33,182 bases of DNA from Candidatus Zixiibacteriota bacterium (GCA_030668485.1 DAOUTW010000049.1:1-33182); one strand, 5' to 3'. Numbered from the stretch's first letter, positions 15,290-23,700 are shown. Notes: a model not told the origin generated them from the sequence alone. Made by a program: numbers and translations.

Positions 15290-17635
15290 CTAGCTGATAT
15301 CCCGTTTCCTTTTTCGGGGCGCCAAAACCCAGGTCACGCGACCGACTTCAACGTCCTTATAAAGCTGCCGTACATAAACCGAGTACCTGTTTTTTCGGAA
15401 TGCTTTCGGAATATGGACCAGCAATTTCAATTGCATTCTGAACCTGGCCGGGAAAAGCGCCCTGCCAAATATCTTTTTTCCGCGCGGATTCACCGGAATC
15501 CTGACCATTCGGCGTTTTCTGTCGATTTTCACAAAAGGAGATTTTTCATTAAGAAATTCGCGGATATGCAGCGGACCCTCAAGCATAATTCGCGCTCCTT
15601 TCGGTAATCTCGCCACAATCTCAAGCTGCATCCGACGGGCACGGTCAGGCGCTCCCGGGGCCAGGAAAGGCAATTCTACAAACTTATCGGGATCGCCCGA
15701 ATCGGGTTCGTTGTCAACGACATTGAAGTTTTTCCAGGTAACATTGTTGTTTTCCCGAATAAAATTGCGGAAATTGGTCCAGTTCATCATATCCGCCAGC
15801 CCGGGAGCCGGATCCTGATCGTTTCCGATTAACCCGACCAGGCAGTAATGACCCTTGGCCGGTATGGCGGCCTTCGGCCAAACGATAGCATCCGAAACCG
15901 TCAACAACTCGCCGACCGGCACATTAGGTATCGTCACCGACCCGATCAGAGTCCAGAGATCTGGCGTGACCAAAGTGGATGGCGGCGACCAGTAGACTGT
16001 GGCAACAACATTATTAGCGTCTGATCCGCCGCGGTTGCGCACTCGAACATAAATGTAATTATCCTGACCCAGTTCCACTTCATGCCCCAGCATATTGTCG
16101 TTCTCGGTCCCGCTCCCCTCTCCATAAGTCGACTGGGGATCGGCCACCGCCGCTGGGACCGGGATAATATCAGGACTGGACGAAATCGAACCGGTATGAG
16201 GATCACCGACATCGCCGACATTATCGCGAATGTAGATATCCTGGGTCAGGCCAAGAATATCTCCTTCAATTATAGCACGAAGATCGGGCATGACTCCGAT
16301 TAGATCCGCTGCTGGATCATCGGAGGCAGTTCCGGTGTCAGGATCGCTCAGGATACCTCGTACCTGAAAGGGATTAAACCGATAACCCAGACTCGCCTCG
16401 GCAATACCTTGAACAATTGCCGCCGCCCCGGTAATAATCGGGGAAGCGCTTGATGTTCCGTTAAAATCAGTCCTATACATGGTTGTCGATCCGGTGTTAT
16501 TGGAATCTGTCGTGTCGACATTCTCACCCCAGCCATAGCAATCGATACGGCTGCCGAAATTGGAAAATCCCATTCGCGTGTGAGGGACCGTCGAGCTTGA
16601 CGCACCCACCATAATCGCACCCGAATCGCGGAAATTCACTGATGCACGGTTGAATATGGAATTTCCGCCCGAATCAGTGTATGTATCCAAATCGTTCTCG
16701 CCGTTACCAGCCGCCGCGACGACTACGATGCCAACCGCTGTTGCCAAACGTATGGCGTCGAATTCGGCATCGAGTACTTCAATTGGCATCTTCAACCAAC
16801 CGGTTATCGAAAGCTGGGCTTCCAGTAAGAGAATATCTCCAAAAGATAGATTGGCAATGGCTGCAAATACGGCATCAGGCCTATTGCTACCAAAATAGGA
16901 AACGACATTTATCGATGCGACATTGGGAACGATTCCGATACATCCCAAAGTATTATCGACGGCGCAAATTTCTCCCAGTACAGCGGTACCGTGGTAGCGA
17001 GAGCTATTGGCAATAGTCCCACTAAGTAGAGACGCTCCTTGAGCGCTCAAATCCTCATGATTTAATGTCCAGCCTTGCTCCAGATCGATAATATTGATTC
17101 CTGAGCCATCACCACCGGCAAAACCCACACCTCCGCCGCGGGGCCATGCGAATTCGGCATCGATACCATCCGGAGCCGGATCAAGATAGCCCTGACTTCC
17201 CCACCTGGGATCATCGGTTGGATCTATTTGCGGATCACTACCCGGAGGATCATAATAGGCGTTTTGCACCGACTCCCAGGACCGGAACATTTTGGCCAGT
17301 CCTTCAGGGTCTTCTCCGGGAGGACAGTCCACCATAAAATAGGTGAAGAAATTCGGCGGACGATATTTACGATCGCGTTCTGTTGCCGTATCAACTATCG
17401 CCTGAATTTTTTTGGGCTCCAGCTTGGTAAACATCCGCTTCATGGTGATGCCGGGATATTCACTCGCCAAACGTTTCCACGGCCCCAGGCGATATTTCTC
17501 AATGTATTCTTCGGTCTTATCAACATAGGGAATTTCCACATAATCATGAAACTTCACCACTACTCTGGGATGGTAACCGGGTGGTTTGGTTTTTAGTTTC
17601 CTTTTGGTACGGGGTGGAGTTTTCTTCTTGTTCAT
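15290..17635 (-). CDS. Subtilisin-like serine protease (S8 family) with large C-terminal region
   Basis: The 781-residue protein starts at the ATG at 17635, five bases after GGAG. Residues 20-125 resemble a protease propeptide. The catalytic domain (about 140-460) shows the Asp in NIIDLEQGW (about 184), the His in YHGTAVLGEI (215), the oxyanion Asn in AAAGNGEN (about 311) and the Ser in FNGTSSASP (395). All are present, so it should be active. Residues about 465-640 look like a CARDB-type beta-sandwich (YIYVRVRNRGGSDANNVVA). A basic tail closes with APRKRKRDIS. No ordinary signal peptide is seen: the N-terminus is MNKKKTPPRTKRKLK with no hydrophobic stretch. Export route is therefore unclear. 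The gene is the sole cargo between copies B and C. Confidence 0.88.
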   Translation of the reverse strand: MNKKKTPPRTKRKLKTKPPGYHPRVVVKFHDYVEIPYVDKTEEYIEKYRLGPWKRLASEYPGITMKRMFTKLEPKKIQAIVDTATERDRKYRPPNFFTYFMVDCPPGEDPEGLAKMFRSWESVQNAYYDPPGSDPQIDPTDDPRWGSQGYLDPAPDGIDAEFAWPRGGGVGFAGGDGSGINIIDLEQGWTLNHEDLSAQGASLLSGTIANSSRYHGTAVLGEICAVDNTLGCIGIVPNVASINVVSYFGSNRPDAVFAAIANLSFGDILLLEAQLSITGWLKMPIEVLDAEFDAIRLATAVGIVVVAAAGNGENDLDTYTDSGGNSIFNRASVNFRDSGAIMVGASSSTVPHTRMGFSNFGSRIDCYGWGENVDTTDSNNTGSTTMYRTDFNGTSSASPIITGAAAIVQGIAEASLGYRFNPFQVRGILSDPDTGTASDDPAADLIGVMPDLRAIIEGDILGLTQDIYIRDNVGDVGDPHTGSISSSPDIIPVPAAVADPQSTYGEGSGTENDNMLGHEVELGQDNYIYVRVRNRGGSDANNVVATVYWSPPSTLVTPDLWTLIGSVTIPNVPVGELLTVSDAIVWPKAAIPAKGHYCLVGLIGNDQDPAPGLADMMNWTNFRNFIRENNNVTWKNFNVVDNEPDSGDPDKFVELPFLAPGAPDRARRMQLEIVARLPKGARIMLEGPLHIREFLNEKSPFVKIDRKRRMVRIPVNPRGKKIFGRALFPARFRMQLKLLVHIPKAFRKNRYSVYVRQLYKDVEVGRVTWVLAPRKRKRDIS

Positions 17636-17814
17636 CACGTCTCCTTCCACAGTTAATAATTTAATGCCTTCAATTCGGCCGTTTACTCAAGGTTGTGCTC
17701 TGATCCCCTTTTAGTTATGGCACAGCCACAAATATCCCGAATCGGTGGTGCAGATATTCCAGTTGATTTTATAATGCTGATTGGTGTCAAGCAAAAATTA
17801 TATTTGATATCCAC

Positions 17815-17843
17815 TATATAATTGGATTTAGTTCCATCGTCAA
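17815..17843 (-). promoter_or_regulatory. Promoter of the S8 protease gene
   Basis: Minus strand: TTGACG (17838-17843), 17-bp spacer, TATATA (17815-17820). It implies a leader of about 170 nt before the protease start. Confidence 0.55.
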
Positions 17844-18039
17844 GTACTTTTAAGCTTTTTGAAATATAATAATCTAATAGATTCCGCCTGGTAAACCCGG
17901 GGTCCTTACCTTTACAGACCTGTGGTCTGACCTGCCATTCGCTACGTCGCTCGGCTCGCAGCGAATAAACAGGATGGGTTCATTCATCCACGGCTAAAGC
18001 CGTGGTGATCTATCTGCGACCGCATAAATCGGTTCGCAG
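17844..18039. other. Intergenic stretch with short inverted repeats
   Basis: Three perfect or near-perfect hairpins stand in a row: CAGACC-tgt-GGTCTG near 17920, CCACGGCT-AA-AGCCGTGG near 17985, and ATCTGCGACCG with its near-complement CGGTTCGCAGAT near 18012-18041. No gene is apparent. The hairpins lead straight into repeat copy C. Confidence 0.5.
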
Positions 18040-18138
18040 ATCCGGAGCCCTGCCGATGGCGAACTGGAGCAGTTCTTCCGCATCGCCGCCGATAATTCGT
18101 CGAAAGTGGTAGTGAGTTTCCTGATGGGACTGAATTAG
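18040..18138 (+). pseudogene. Repeat copy C: second detached 3' fragment of a nucleosidase gene
   Basis: In frame it reads ADGELEQFFRIAADNSSKVV, then VSFLMGLN and a TAG stop at 18136-18138. It is identical to copy B over 41 nt beginning at GCCGATGGC and differs from copy A there mainly at third codon positions. Homology fades upstream at about TCCGGAG (18040). Like copy B it retains only the C-terminal helix of the enzyme. Confidence 0.8.
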
Positions 18139-18228
18139 GATGCGGTTGAAAGACCGTCTCTTTTTGTGTTAAGAATCATTCTTTGTCTTGTGCTATTAAT
18201 TTGGTAAAGGCTGGGTGCCTCGGTATTT

Positions 18229-19353
18229 TCATAAATGGTCTTTAATGTTAGCAAGTCTGTCTTTTAGTTTGGCGATGAGCTCGTCATAATTCTCATATGA
18301 TTCGTGTTCATAATGCGCAAAATCAAAAGCCAGCTTCTTCCCTCCTTCTCTTCTTGCTCTATTGAAGGTCAAAATTGTTATTTTTTCTAAGGCCATCGCC
18401 ATTCCAAATTCGTACATCACATTAGTATTTTCGGTTGTGACATCAGCGATCACCACCTTCGCTCTAACTATATGACTATATATTTTCCCCTCAAGGTAGT
18501 TTGGTAATTTATTGTCATCGTTCTTAAGGCAGGCAATTCCAAGTGTCTCCTTCACAACGGGGATGAATACCTTTCCCATGATATCCTGCGGGAATTCCTC
18601 TTCCTTGAAGGGCATTAGGACAAATGCGAATGGTTCACGATTGTACTGACCCAAATCTATCAGTTTGAAATATTTGTGATTTGATGGGTCTATTTGGCTC
18701 ACCCCCATTTGCTCCGCCAGCAACTGTCCGAGTTCTACCCCAATTTCTCTTTTCCTTAGGCCGTTAAGTCTGTAAGGTGCCATGCGAACTTGGTTCCTGT
18801 TAATCCTGTACTGCTTGCCGGCCCCATCAACCAGATCCACAAAGCCTTCGTTCTTCAAGCTCCCCATCCACTTCTTTATCTCATCCCAAGTTGCGTGAAA
18901 GTTGTCCTCCAGGTCGGGTCGCCCTATTAATGGCTCCGCATCGGATTCGAAAAATACATACATGAATCTCAATATCTTTTCCCGGAGCGCCGCTCCCGCC
19001 AATAATGGCTGTTCGTTCATTATCCTTTGGTCATCCGGCGTGAAGTCGATTTCCTTTTGGACCGGATTATTCTGTATTCGCCACAATGCATACTTGATAG
19101 TCTCATTATGCATCTTATAAAGCTTTCTTTCGTTATCTTCGCCATACGGAGACTTCGCAAGATTGTATTCGACTCTGACAATATAGCGCGATTCCTGCTG
19201 ATCTGCAGGCCTGGAGACATCAAAGTAGTACTTGTACGGCCATAATAGGAGCTTATCCGAGGAACTCGGTTGCTGTTGTATGCACGTCACATTGAATCTT
19301 ATCGCCCTGTCTTCTATTACAGTTAGCACACACCCGAGCCAAATATCATCCAT
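18229..19353 (-). CDS. Protein with nucleoside-deoxyribosyltransferase/TIR-like domain, possible defence effector
   Basis: The 374-residue cytoplasmic protein starts at the ATG at 19353, six bases after GTGAGG. Residues 1-110 are unrecognised. Residues about 115-195 look like a winged-helix region (REKILRFMYVFFES, IKKWMGSLKNEGFVDLVDG, KQYRINR). Residues about 240-340 match the fold of nucleoside 2-deoxyribosyltransferases and TIR-like nucleotide-binding domains: FVLMPF at 244-249, then VIADVT and N-T-N-V-M-Y-E315-F-G, the block that carries the catalytic Glu in that superfamily. Such domains occur in nucleotide-degrading immune proteins, but also elsewhere. It follows the nlpC gene by 39 bp and may be read from the same transcript. 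The exact activity is unknown. Confidence 0.6.
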   Translation of the reverse strand: MDDIWLGCVLTVIEDRAIRFNVTCIQQQPSSSDKLLLWPYKYYFDVSRPADQQESRYIVRVEYNLAKSPYGEDNERKLYKMHNETIKYALWRIQNNPVQKEIDFTPDDQRIMNEQPLLAGAALREKILRFMYVFFESDAEPLIGRPDLEDNFHATWDEIKKWMGSLKNEGFVDLVDGAGKQYRINRNQVRMAPYRLNGLRKREIGVELGQLLAEQMGVSQIDPSNHKYFKLIDLGQYNREPFAFVLMPFKEEEFPQDIMGKVFIPVVKETLGIACLKNDDNKLPNYLEGKIYSHIVRAKVVIADVTTENTNVMYEFGMAMALEKITILTFNRARREGGKKLAFDFAHYEHESYENYDELIAKLKDRLANIKDHL

Positions 19354-19392
19354 ATGATGCCTCACAAAATAGTACTGCTATGATGTACTCCC

Positions 19393-19914
19393 TTACTCCA
19401 ACACCCGTCTTGCGCCGAGGTAGCGCTTCTTGTAATATTTGTCACTCAGGCTGGAGATAATAATGCCATTGGATGTTGACGCATGTACAAACTCACCAAA
19501 GCCGACAAAGATCCCAACATGCGACACCCCTCGCCCGCCGGTGTCGAAGAAGACCAGGTCGCCGAAATATAAATCGCCACCCTGTACATGACGACCGGCC
19601 TTGAAAAGATTTTCTGTCGTGCGCGGAAGATGAACCGAGGCATACTCATTGAAAATCTCGCCGACAAATTCCGAACAATCGTAACCTTTCCGGCCCTGCC
19701 CCTTGCCCGCATACGGCTTGCCAAGATAACGGTCGATCACCTTCCCCATTGCAATCGGATCGACGGCATAGGAAGATGCATGGATAGGTTGCTCGGCTTT
19801 CTTTTCAGCCTTCTGTTTTCCCTCGTCGGTGTGGTACCCGCCGCCATAGCGCGGTTTCCCCGCACATCCGGTCAAAAGGGCGATGATGACTATGCCTAGA
19901 TAAAGATATTTCAT
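19393..19914 (-). CDS. NlpC/P60-family lipoprotein, cell-wall peptidase
   Basis: The family are cysteine peptidases that cut peptide cross-links in peptidoglycan. The 173-residue protein starts at MKYLYLG (19914), with the lipobox LLTGC (Cys17) placing it on a membrane as a lipoprotein. The catalytic set is complete: Cys80 in YDCSEFV, His132 in VSHVGIFVG and His144 in EFVHASTSNG. A charged Lys/Glu/Gln linker (about 30-45) separates the anchor from the domain. The upstream ubiA-like stop codon lies 4 bp ahead of this start, so it ends the uppS-cdsA-ubiA-like chain as an envelope gene. Confidence 0.9.
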   Translation of the reverse strand: MKYLYLGIVIIALLTGCAGKPRYGGGYHTDEGKQKAEKKAEQPIHASSYAVDPIAMGKVIDRYLGKPYAGKGQGRKGYDCSEFVGEIFNEYASVHLPRTTENLFKAGRHVQGGDLYFGDLVFFDTGGRGVSHVGIFVGFGEFVHASTSNGIIISSLSDKYYKKRYLGARRVLE

Positions 19915-19919
19915 AATGG

Positions 19920-20825
19920 TCAACTCAATTCCGGGTAAACAATTCCAAACCGTCTTTTATAATAGATTCTTGTTAAAATGATTGTCAACAAAAGAAGTAC
20001 CGGGTAAAACAGAAAATGTGCACCGGCCAGAAGCGATAAAAGCAAAATCGGCAGCTTGCATGCCAGCATCAATACTTTATACTTAAATGAAAATACCAGG
20101 TAGGTAACGAATAAGGCAGTAACGGCAGCGACAATCGTCATTTCATAATTGCCGACCCATAACGATGACGCCACTGTCGCCAGAAGGGTTAGCAGCGCCA
20201 GCCATATCGCACCGCGAGGACTGAGAATAACGGTCAGCGTCCGCTTGCCGGTGGCAAGATCGCCGTCATGATCGGGAATCGTGGTCAGGATATAACCGGT
20301 CGCTATGGCAAGGAAATAAGGTACAATTGATAAGTAGGGAATTTCCGTTGAAAATGACCTCGATATCATCCACGGAATGAGAAAACCATACGCAGTGGCA
20401 TTGGCTATCAAACCACCGACCGGACTGTCTTTCAATCGCACCCCTGGGATGGAATAACATATGCCCAATCCGGCAATCGCAACCATCGCCCGAATCGATT
20501 CCGGACAAAGTAGAAATGTTATCGCTGCGCCGGCGAGGGTGAGCATAATGTAATATGTCCACGCTGTGCTCAATGAAATAATTCCGCGTGGCAGGAAAAA
20601 CAGTTTGTCATTGATCCGGTCCGATTCGATATCGTATATCTGATTGAAGACATACGTGCCTTTGAAAATCAACGTCAGGGTGACAAGGTTAATAATGGCA
20701 GTACGGCCGGGGGAAACATTGAGGTATCCGATGCTTGAAGTCGTTGACAAATAATGAAGGTAAACCGTCCAGACCGGAATAATCAGTATCGGACGGCCGA
20801 AGAAGATTAAATCCGGAAATTTCAC
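19920..20825 (-). CDS. UbiA-family membrane prenyltransferase
   Basis: These enzymes attach a prenyl chain to an aromatic ring or other acceptor within the membrane. The 301-residue protein has about eight hydrophobic helices. It shows the first Asp motif in the form N-Q-I-Y-D-I-E-S-D followed by RINDK, and the second as IPDHDGDLATGKRTL. Both are intact. The acceptor cannot be assigned: quinone-ring precursors, or glyceryl phosphate as in digeranylgeranylglyceryl-phosphate synthase, are possible. The start overlaps the cdsA end by 4 bp (ATGA), tying it to phospholipid synthesis genes. The prenyl donor may come from the ispA-dxs genes nearby. Confidence 0.85.
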   Translation of the reverse strand: MKFPDLIFFGRPILIIPVWTVYLHYLSTTSSIGYLNVSPGRTAIINLVTLTLIFKGTYVFNQIYDIESDRINDKLFFLPRGIISLSTAWTYYIMLTLAGAAITFLLCPESIRAMVAIAGLGICYSIPGVRLKDSPVGGLIANATAYGFLIPWMISRSFSTEIPYLSIVPYFLAIATGYILTTIPDHDGDLATGKRTLTVILSPRGAIWLALLTLLATVASSLWVGNYEMTIVAAVTALFVTYLVFSFKYKVLMLACKLPILLLSLLAGAHFLFYPVLLLLTIILTRIYYKRRFGIVYPELS

Positions 20826-21661
20826 ACCCAGCTCGAGTGCATTATGTATTTAAGATACAGATAAAGCACCGGCGCTGAAAAAAGAAGTGAGTCGAAACGG
20901 TCGAGCACACCACCGTGCCCAGGGATTAGCGCGGATGAATCCTTGATCCCCAGCGAACGTTTCCAGAGCGATTCGACCAGGTCGCCCAATTGACCGAACA
21001 AACCGATCAGAATCGAGATAATGATTAAATGATAGGCGTTGATATCGGTCAGCCAGAAAATCTTGAAAATCATTGCGACGATTACCACCCCGATAAATCC
21101 GCCGATAAACCCCTCAACGGTTTTATTCGGTGAAACGATCGGCGCCAGTTTATGCTTCCCGAACATTTTGCCGAAAAACATCGCCGCCGTATCCCCCAGC
21201 CAGAGCGATCCCAGGAGTAGAAACAGCCACCATTGCCCCGGCGCTGCTTCCATCCAGCCCGTTTCTCCCCTGATCAAATAGACGAAGGGGTACAACAGCC
21301 CAATATAGAAACAGCCCCAGACGATATAGGTTAAACGGGAATACAATCGATCAATAGGTTCTTTGCCGACAGCCAGCATTATCCCAATCAATATAAATAT
21401 CCCCAGCAGGCACAGGCCGCCGAGGACATCATTGCCGGTTGCGGTCAGATAAACCGAAGCGACGACTCCGGCAAAAGGCACCATAAAAAACGGCGAATGC
21501 ATGGCGATTTTGGCCCCGCTCAAATATTCATACATCCCGATCGCTGCGAGGAGCAGGACAAAATATAGAAAAAGATCGCCGCCGAGAAAAACCATAAACA
21601 ATATGGCGGGAATGGCCACAGCCGCCACAATCAGGCGCTGGGTGAGATTTTTTGAAATCAT
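20822..21661 (-). CDS. cdsA: Phosphatidate cytidylyltransferase (CDP-diglyceride synthase)
   Basis: CdsA makes CDP-diacylglycerol from phosphatidic acid and CTP in the inner membrane, the branch point of phospholipid synthesis. The 279-residue protein has about seven or eight membrane helices and the complete C-terminal signature with KRSLGIKDSSALIPGHGGVLDRFDSL features: the KR, KD, PGHGG and DR elements are all there. The start overlaps the uppS end by 4 bp, as in many bacteria where uppS-cdsA form an operon. Confidence 0.95.
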   Translation of the reverse strand: MISKNLTQRLIVAAVAIPAILFMVFLGGDLFLYFVLLLAAIGMYEYLSGAKIAMHSPFFMVPFAGVVASVYLTATGNDVLGGLCLLGIFILIGIMLAVGKEPIDRLYSRLTYIVWGCFYIGLLYPFVYLIRGETGWMEAAPGQWWLFLLLGSLWLGDTAAMFFGKMFGKHKLAPIVSPNKTVEGFIGGFIGVVIVAMIFKIFWLTDINAYHLIIISILIGLFGQLGDLVESLWKRSLGIKDSSALIPGHGGVLDRFDSLLFSAPVLYLYLKYIMHSSWV

Positions 21662-22410
21662 TCGGTATTAACCCGCCCAAAACGGCGGTCCCGTTTTATA
21701 TAATCGTTGAGAGCTTCCAGAAAATCGGCTTTGTCGAAATCGGGCCACAGAGTTTCGGTGATATACATTTCGGTATACGAAGTCTGCCAGATCAGGAAAT
21801 TGGAAAGGCGCATTTCCCCCGATGTCCTTATCAGAAGATCAGGATCGGGAAGATCGGCGGTGTAAAGATACGATGAAAACTTTTCGATATCGATCTGATC
21901 GGGACTGACTTTCCCCTTCTGAATATCATCCCCGATAGCCCGCACGGCATCGATTATCTCAGTCCGTCCGCCATAGTTGAGAGCCAGATTCAGGGTCAGA
22001 CCGGTGTTACCCGATGTTTTTTTGATAGCCGATTTGAGAACTTTACGGCGAACCGCCGGAAGGCCGTCGATCCTTCCCGTGACAATCAGGCGGACATTGT
22101 TGTTCATTAGATCGTTCAGCTCCGCCAGAGTGGTCCGCGAAAGCAATTCCATCAAAGAGGCCACCTCGGCCTTGGGACGGTTCCAATTTTCAACCGAAAA
22201 AGTGTACATCGTCAGAAAATCGACTCCAACTTCCGATGCGATCTCAACCACCTGGCGCACCGCTTTGACTCCAGCACTGTGCCCTTCGGTGCGAGGAAGG
22301 CCTCTCTTGCCCGCCCATCGACCGTTACCATCCATTATTATGGCAACATGCCGGGGACATTTCCCGCTACTCTTGATTCCGTCGATTAATTCGTCAAATT
22401 CATTGTTCAT
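21658..22410 (-). CDS. uppS: Isoprenyl transferase (undecaprenyl diphosphate synthase type)
   Basis: This cis-prenyltransferase elongates farnesyl diphosphate to the lipid carrier used for peptidoglycan and glycan export. The 250-residue protein has HVAIIMDGNGRWA with the catalytic Asp27, GHSAG, FSVENWNRP, LALNYGGRTEI and the C-terminal DLLIRTSGEMRLSNFLIWQ region, all hallmarks of the family. It heads the uppS-cdsA-ubiA-like-nlpC unit, with a promoter at 22486-22515, and is divergent from the CBS-domain gene. Confidence 0.96.
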   Translation of the reverse strand: MNNEFDELIDGIKSSGKCPRHVAIIMDGNGRWAGKRGLPRTEGHSAGVKAVRQVVEIASEVGVDFLTMYTFSVENWNRPKAEVASLMELLSRTTLAELNDLMNNNVRLIVTGRIDGLPAVRRKVLKSAIKKTSGNTGLTLNLALNYGGRTEIIDAVRAIGDDIQKGKVSPDQIDIEKFSSYLYTADLPDPDLLIRTSGEMRLSNFLIWQTSYTEMYITETLWPDFDKADFLEALNDYIKRDRRFGRVNTE

Positions 22411-22485
22411 CGTCTGTTACCCAATATATTATTCTACACCCGGAGATCGGGCCGGCAAGGCAAATATTCGCTCGTTACCATTACT

Positions 22486-22515
22486 AATATATGCATTCGC
22501 GACCGGGAAAGACAA
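22486..22515 (-). promoter_or_regulatory. Promoter of the uppS-cdsA unit
   Basis: Minus strand: TTGTCT (22510-22515), 18-bp spacer, TATATT (22486-22491). The leader to the uppS start would be about 70 nt. Confidence 0.5.
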
Positions 22516-22588
22516 CAATAACATCCAACCTGATTCGCCCCGATGCGTAATAAATATAAATAGTCCATCACAATATTGGGAGTCATAT

Positions 22589-23041
22589 ATGCAGGTACGA
22601 GATTTAATGGCTAAAGCAGTACGTCCTCCGGTGACTATTTCCGGAGATGAAAACATCGGTGAGGCGATGAAATCGCTGGTGGATCACAAAATCGGATCAC
22701 TTATCGTTGTCGATTCCTCGGGCGCTTTGGCAGGCATCATCACCGAACGTGACATTTTCAGGATCGGTTACCAGTACCAGGGTGAAATTATGCACATGAA
22801 GGTAGCCGACCATATGACCAGAGATATGATTATCGGCCTTCCCGATGATGATATCGATTATATTGCCCAGGTGATCACCCAGAACCGTATCCGCCACATT
22901 CCTATTATCGATGAAAATAAAAATCTCGCAGGCATAGTTTCGATCGGTGATATTGTCAAAGCCAAGCTCGATTTGGCCGAGATCAACTTGCGCTATCTGA
23001 CCGAATATATCACCGGCCGTTCCAAAAGAAGCGATGAATAA
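22589..23041 (+). CDS. Tandem CBS-domain protein
   Basis: The 150-residue protein consists almost wholly of two CBS repeats (about 1-65 and 70-135). Each has the typical pattern: VxDLMxxxV with a final GIITERDIFR, then VADHMTRDMI with IRHIPIIDENKNLAGIVSIGDIVK. Paired CBS domains bind adenine nucleotides and act as sensors. The start is the ATG at 22589, six bases after GGGAG. A much longer frame extends upstream to 21977, but that part is antisense to uppS and is not real. The gene converges on frr and shares a hairpin with it. The partner it regulates is not obvious from context. Confidence 0.9.
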   Translation: MQVRDLMAKAVRPPVTISGDENIGEAMKSLVDHKIGSLIVVDSSGALAGIITERDIFRIGYQYQGEIMHMKVADHMTRDMIIGLPDDDIDYIAQVITQNRIRHIPIIDENKNLAGIVSIGDIVKAKLDLAEINLRYLTEYITGRSKRSDE

Positions 23042-23070
23042 AAAAAACCGGAAGAGAACACTCTTCCGGT
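23041..23070 (-). terminator. Terminator of the rplM-frr operon
   Basis: A 10-bp perfect stem ACCGGAAGAG/CTCTTCCGGT with an AACA loop (23047-23070) is followed on the minus strand by a run of Ts that reaches into the CBS gene's stop codon. On the plus strand only a weak CTTATA tail follows, so it mainly serves frr. Confidence 0.9.
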
Positions 23071-23126
23071 CTTATACCGGTATACTTAACAATTTTTAAT
23101 CGAACCGATTGAGCCGACGGCCGTTT

Positions 23127-23684
23127 CTACACTGACATCAATTCCTGTTCTTTGGCCGCGGTCAGAACATCGATTGCCTGGATAAATTTGTCGGTCAATT
23201 TCTGAATGTTGTCGGTACCCTTATGCAGTTCGTCTTCGGAAATGTCTTTGTCTTTTTCTGCCTTTTTCAATTTCTCATTGGCATCACGGCGCACATTGCG
23301 CACCGCCACCTTCCCATCTTCGGCTACTTTTTTCGAAATTTTGACCAGTTCCAGGCGGCGTTCCTCCGACAAAGGCGGGATCGGAACCCTGATGACATTT
23401 CCTTCCGCCATCGGATTGAATCCGAGTTCCGCAACCTGAATCGCCTTGACGACGTCGCCGACAATGCTTTTGTCCCAGGGCTGAACGACAAGACTCTTGG
23501 GATCGGGAACTGAAATCGAGGCGACCTGGTTCAGAGGCGTTTTCTGACCATAGGCATCCACTTTGACACTGTCCAGCAGTTGCGGGGTCGCTTTTCCGGA
23601 GCGGATACTCCCCAATTCCTGGGTAACCGACTCGACCGATTTCTGCATCCTTCTCTCGGCGTCTGTTTGGATTTCATTTAACAT
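23127..23684 (-). CDS. frr: Ribosome recycling factor
   Basis: RRF splits the post-termination ribosome together with EF-G. The protein is 185 residues from the ATG at 23684 (MLNEIQTDAE), which has GGGAG eight bases upstream and matches the family length; the longer frame to 23741 overlaps pyrH and is not needed. Landmarks are GSIRSGKATPQLLDSVKVDAYG, PLNQVASISVPD, and IRVPIPPLSEERRLELVK. It is the last gene of the translation operon and is closed by the terminator at 23041-23070. Confidence 0.97.
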   Translation of the reverse strand: MLNEIQTDAERRMQKSVESVTQELGSIRSGKATPQLLDSVKVDAYGQKTPLNQVASISVPDPKSLVVQPWDKSIVGDVVKAIQVAELGFNPMAEGNVIRVPIPPLSEERRLELVKISKKVAEDGKVAVRNVRRDANEKLKKAEKDKDISEDELHKGTDNIQKLTDKFIQAIDVLTAAKEQELMSV

Positions 23685-23700
23685 AATCAAGACTCCCTGC

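Noticed and set aside
12172-19353. A single multi-gene defence system spanning the nucleosidase, protease and TIR-like genes
   Set aside because: The genes are on different strands with separate promoters, and the nucleosidase is an exported lipoprotein. Nothing in the sequence ties them into one functional system beyond the repeats.
21977-22588. Upstream 200 codons of the 354-codon frame that ends at 23041
   Set aside because: It is antisense to uppS, which is a certain gene, and the CBS protein has a good ribosome site and a canonical start at 22589.
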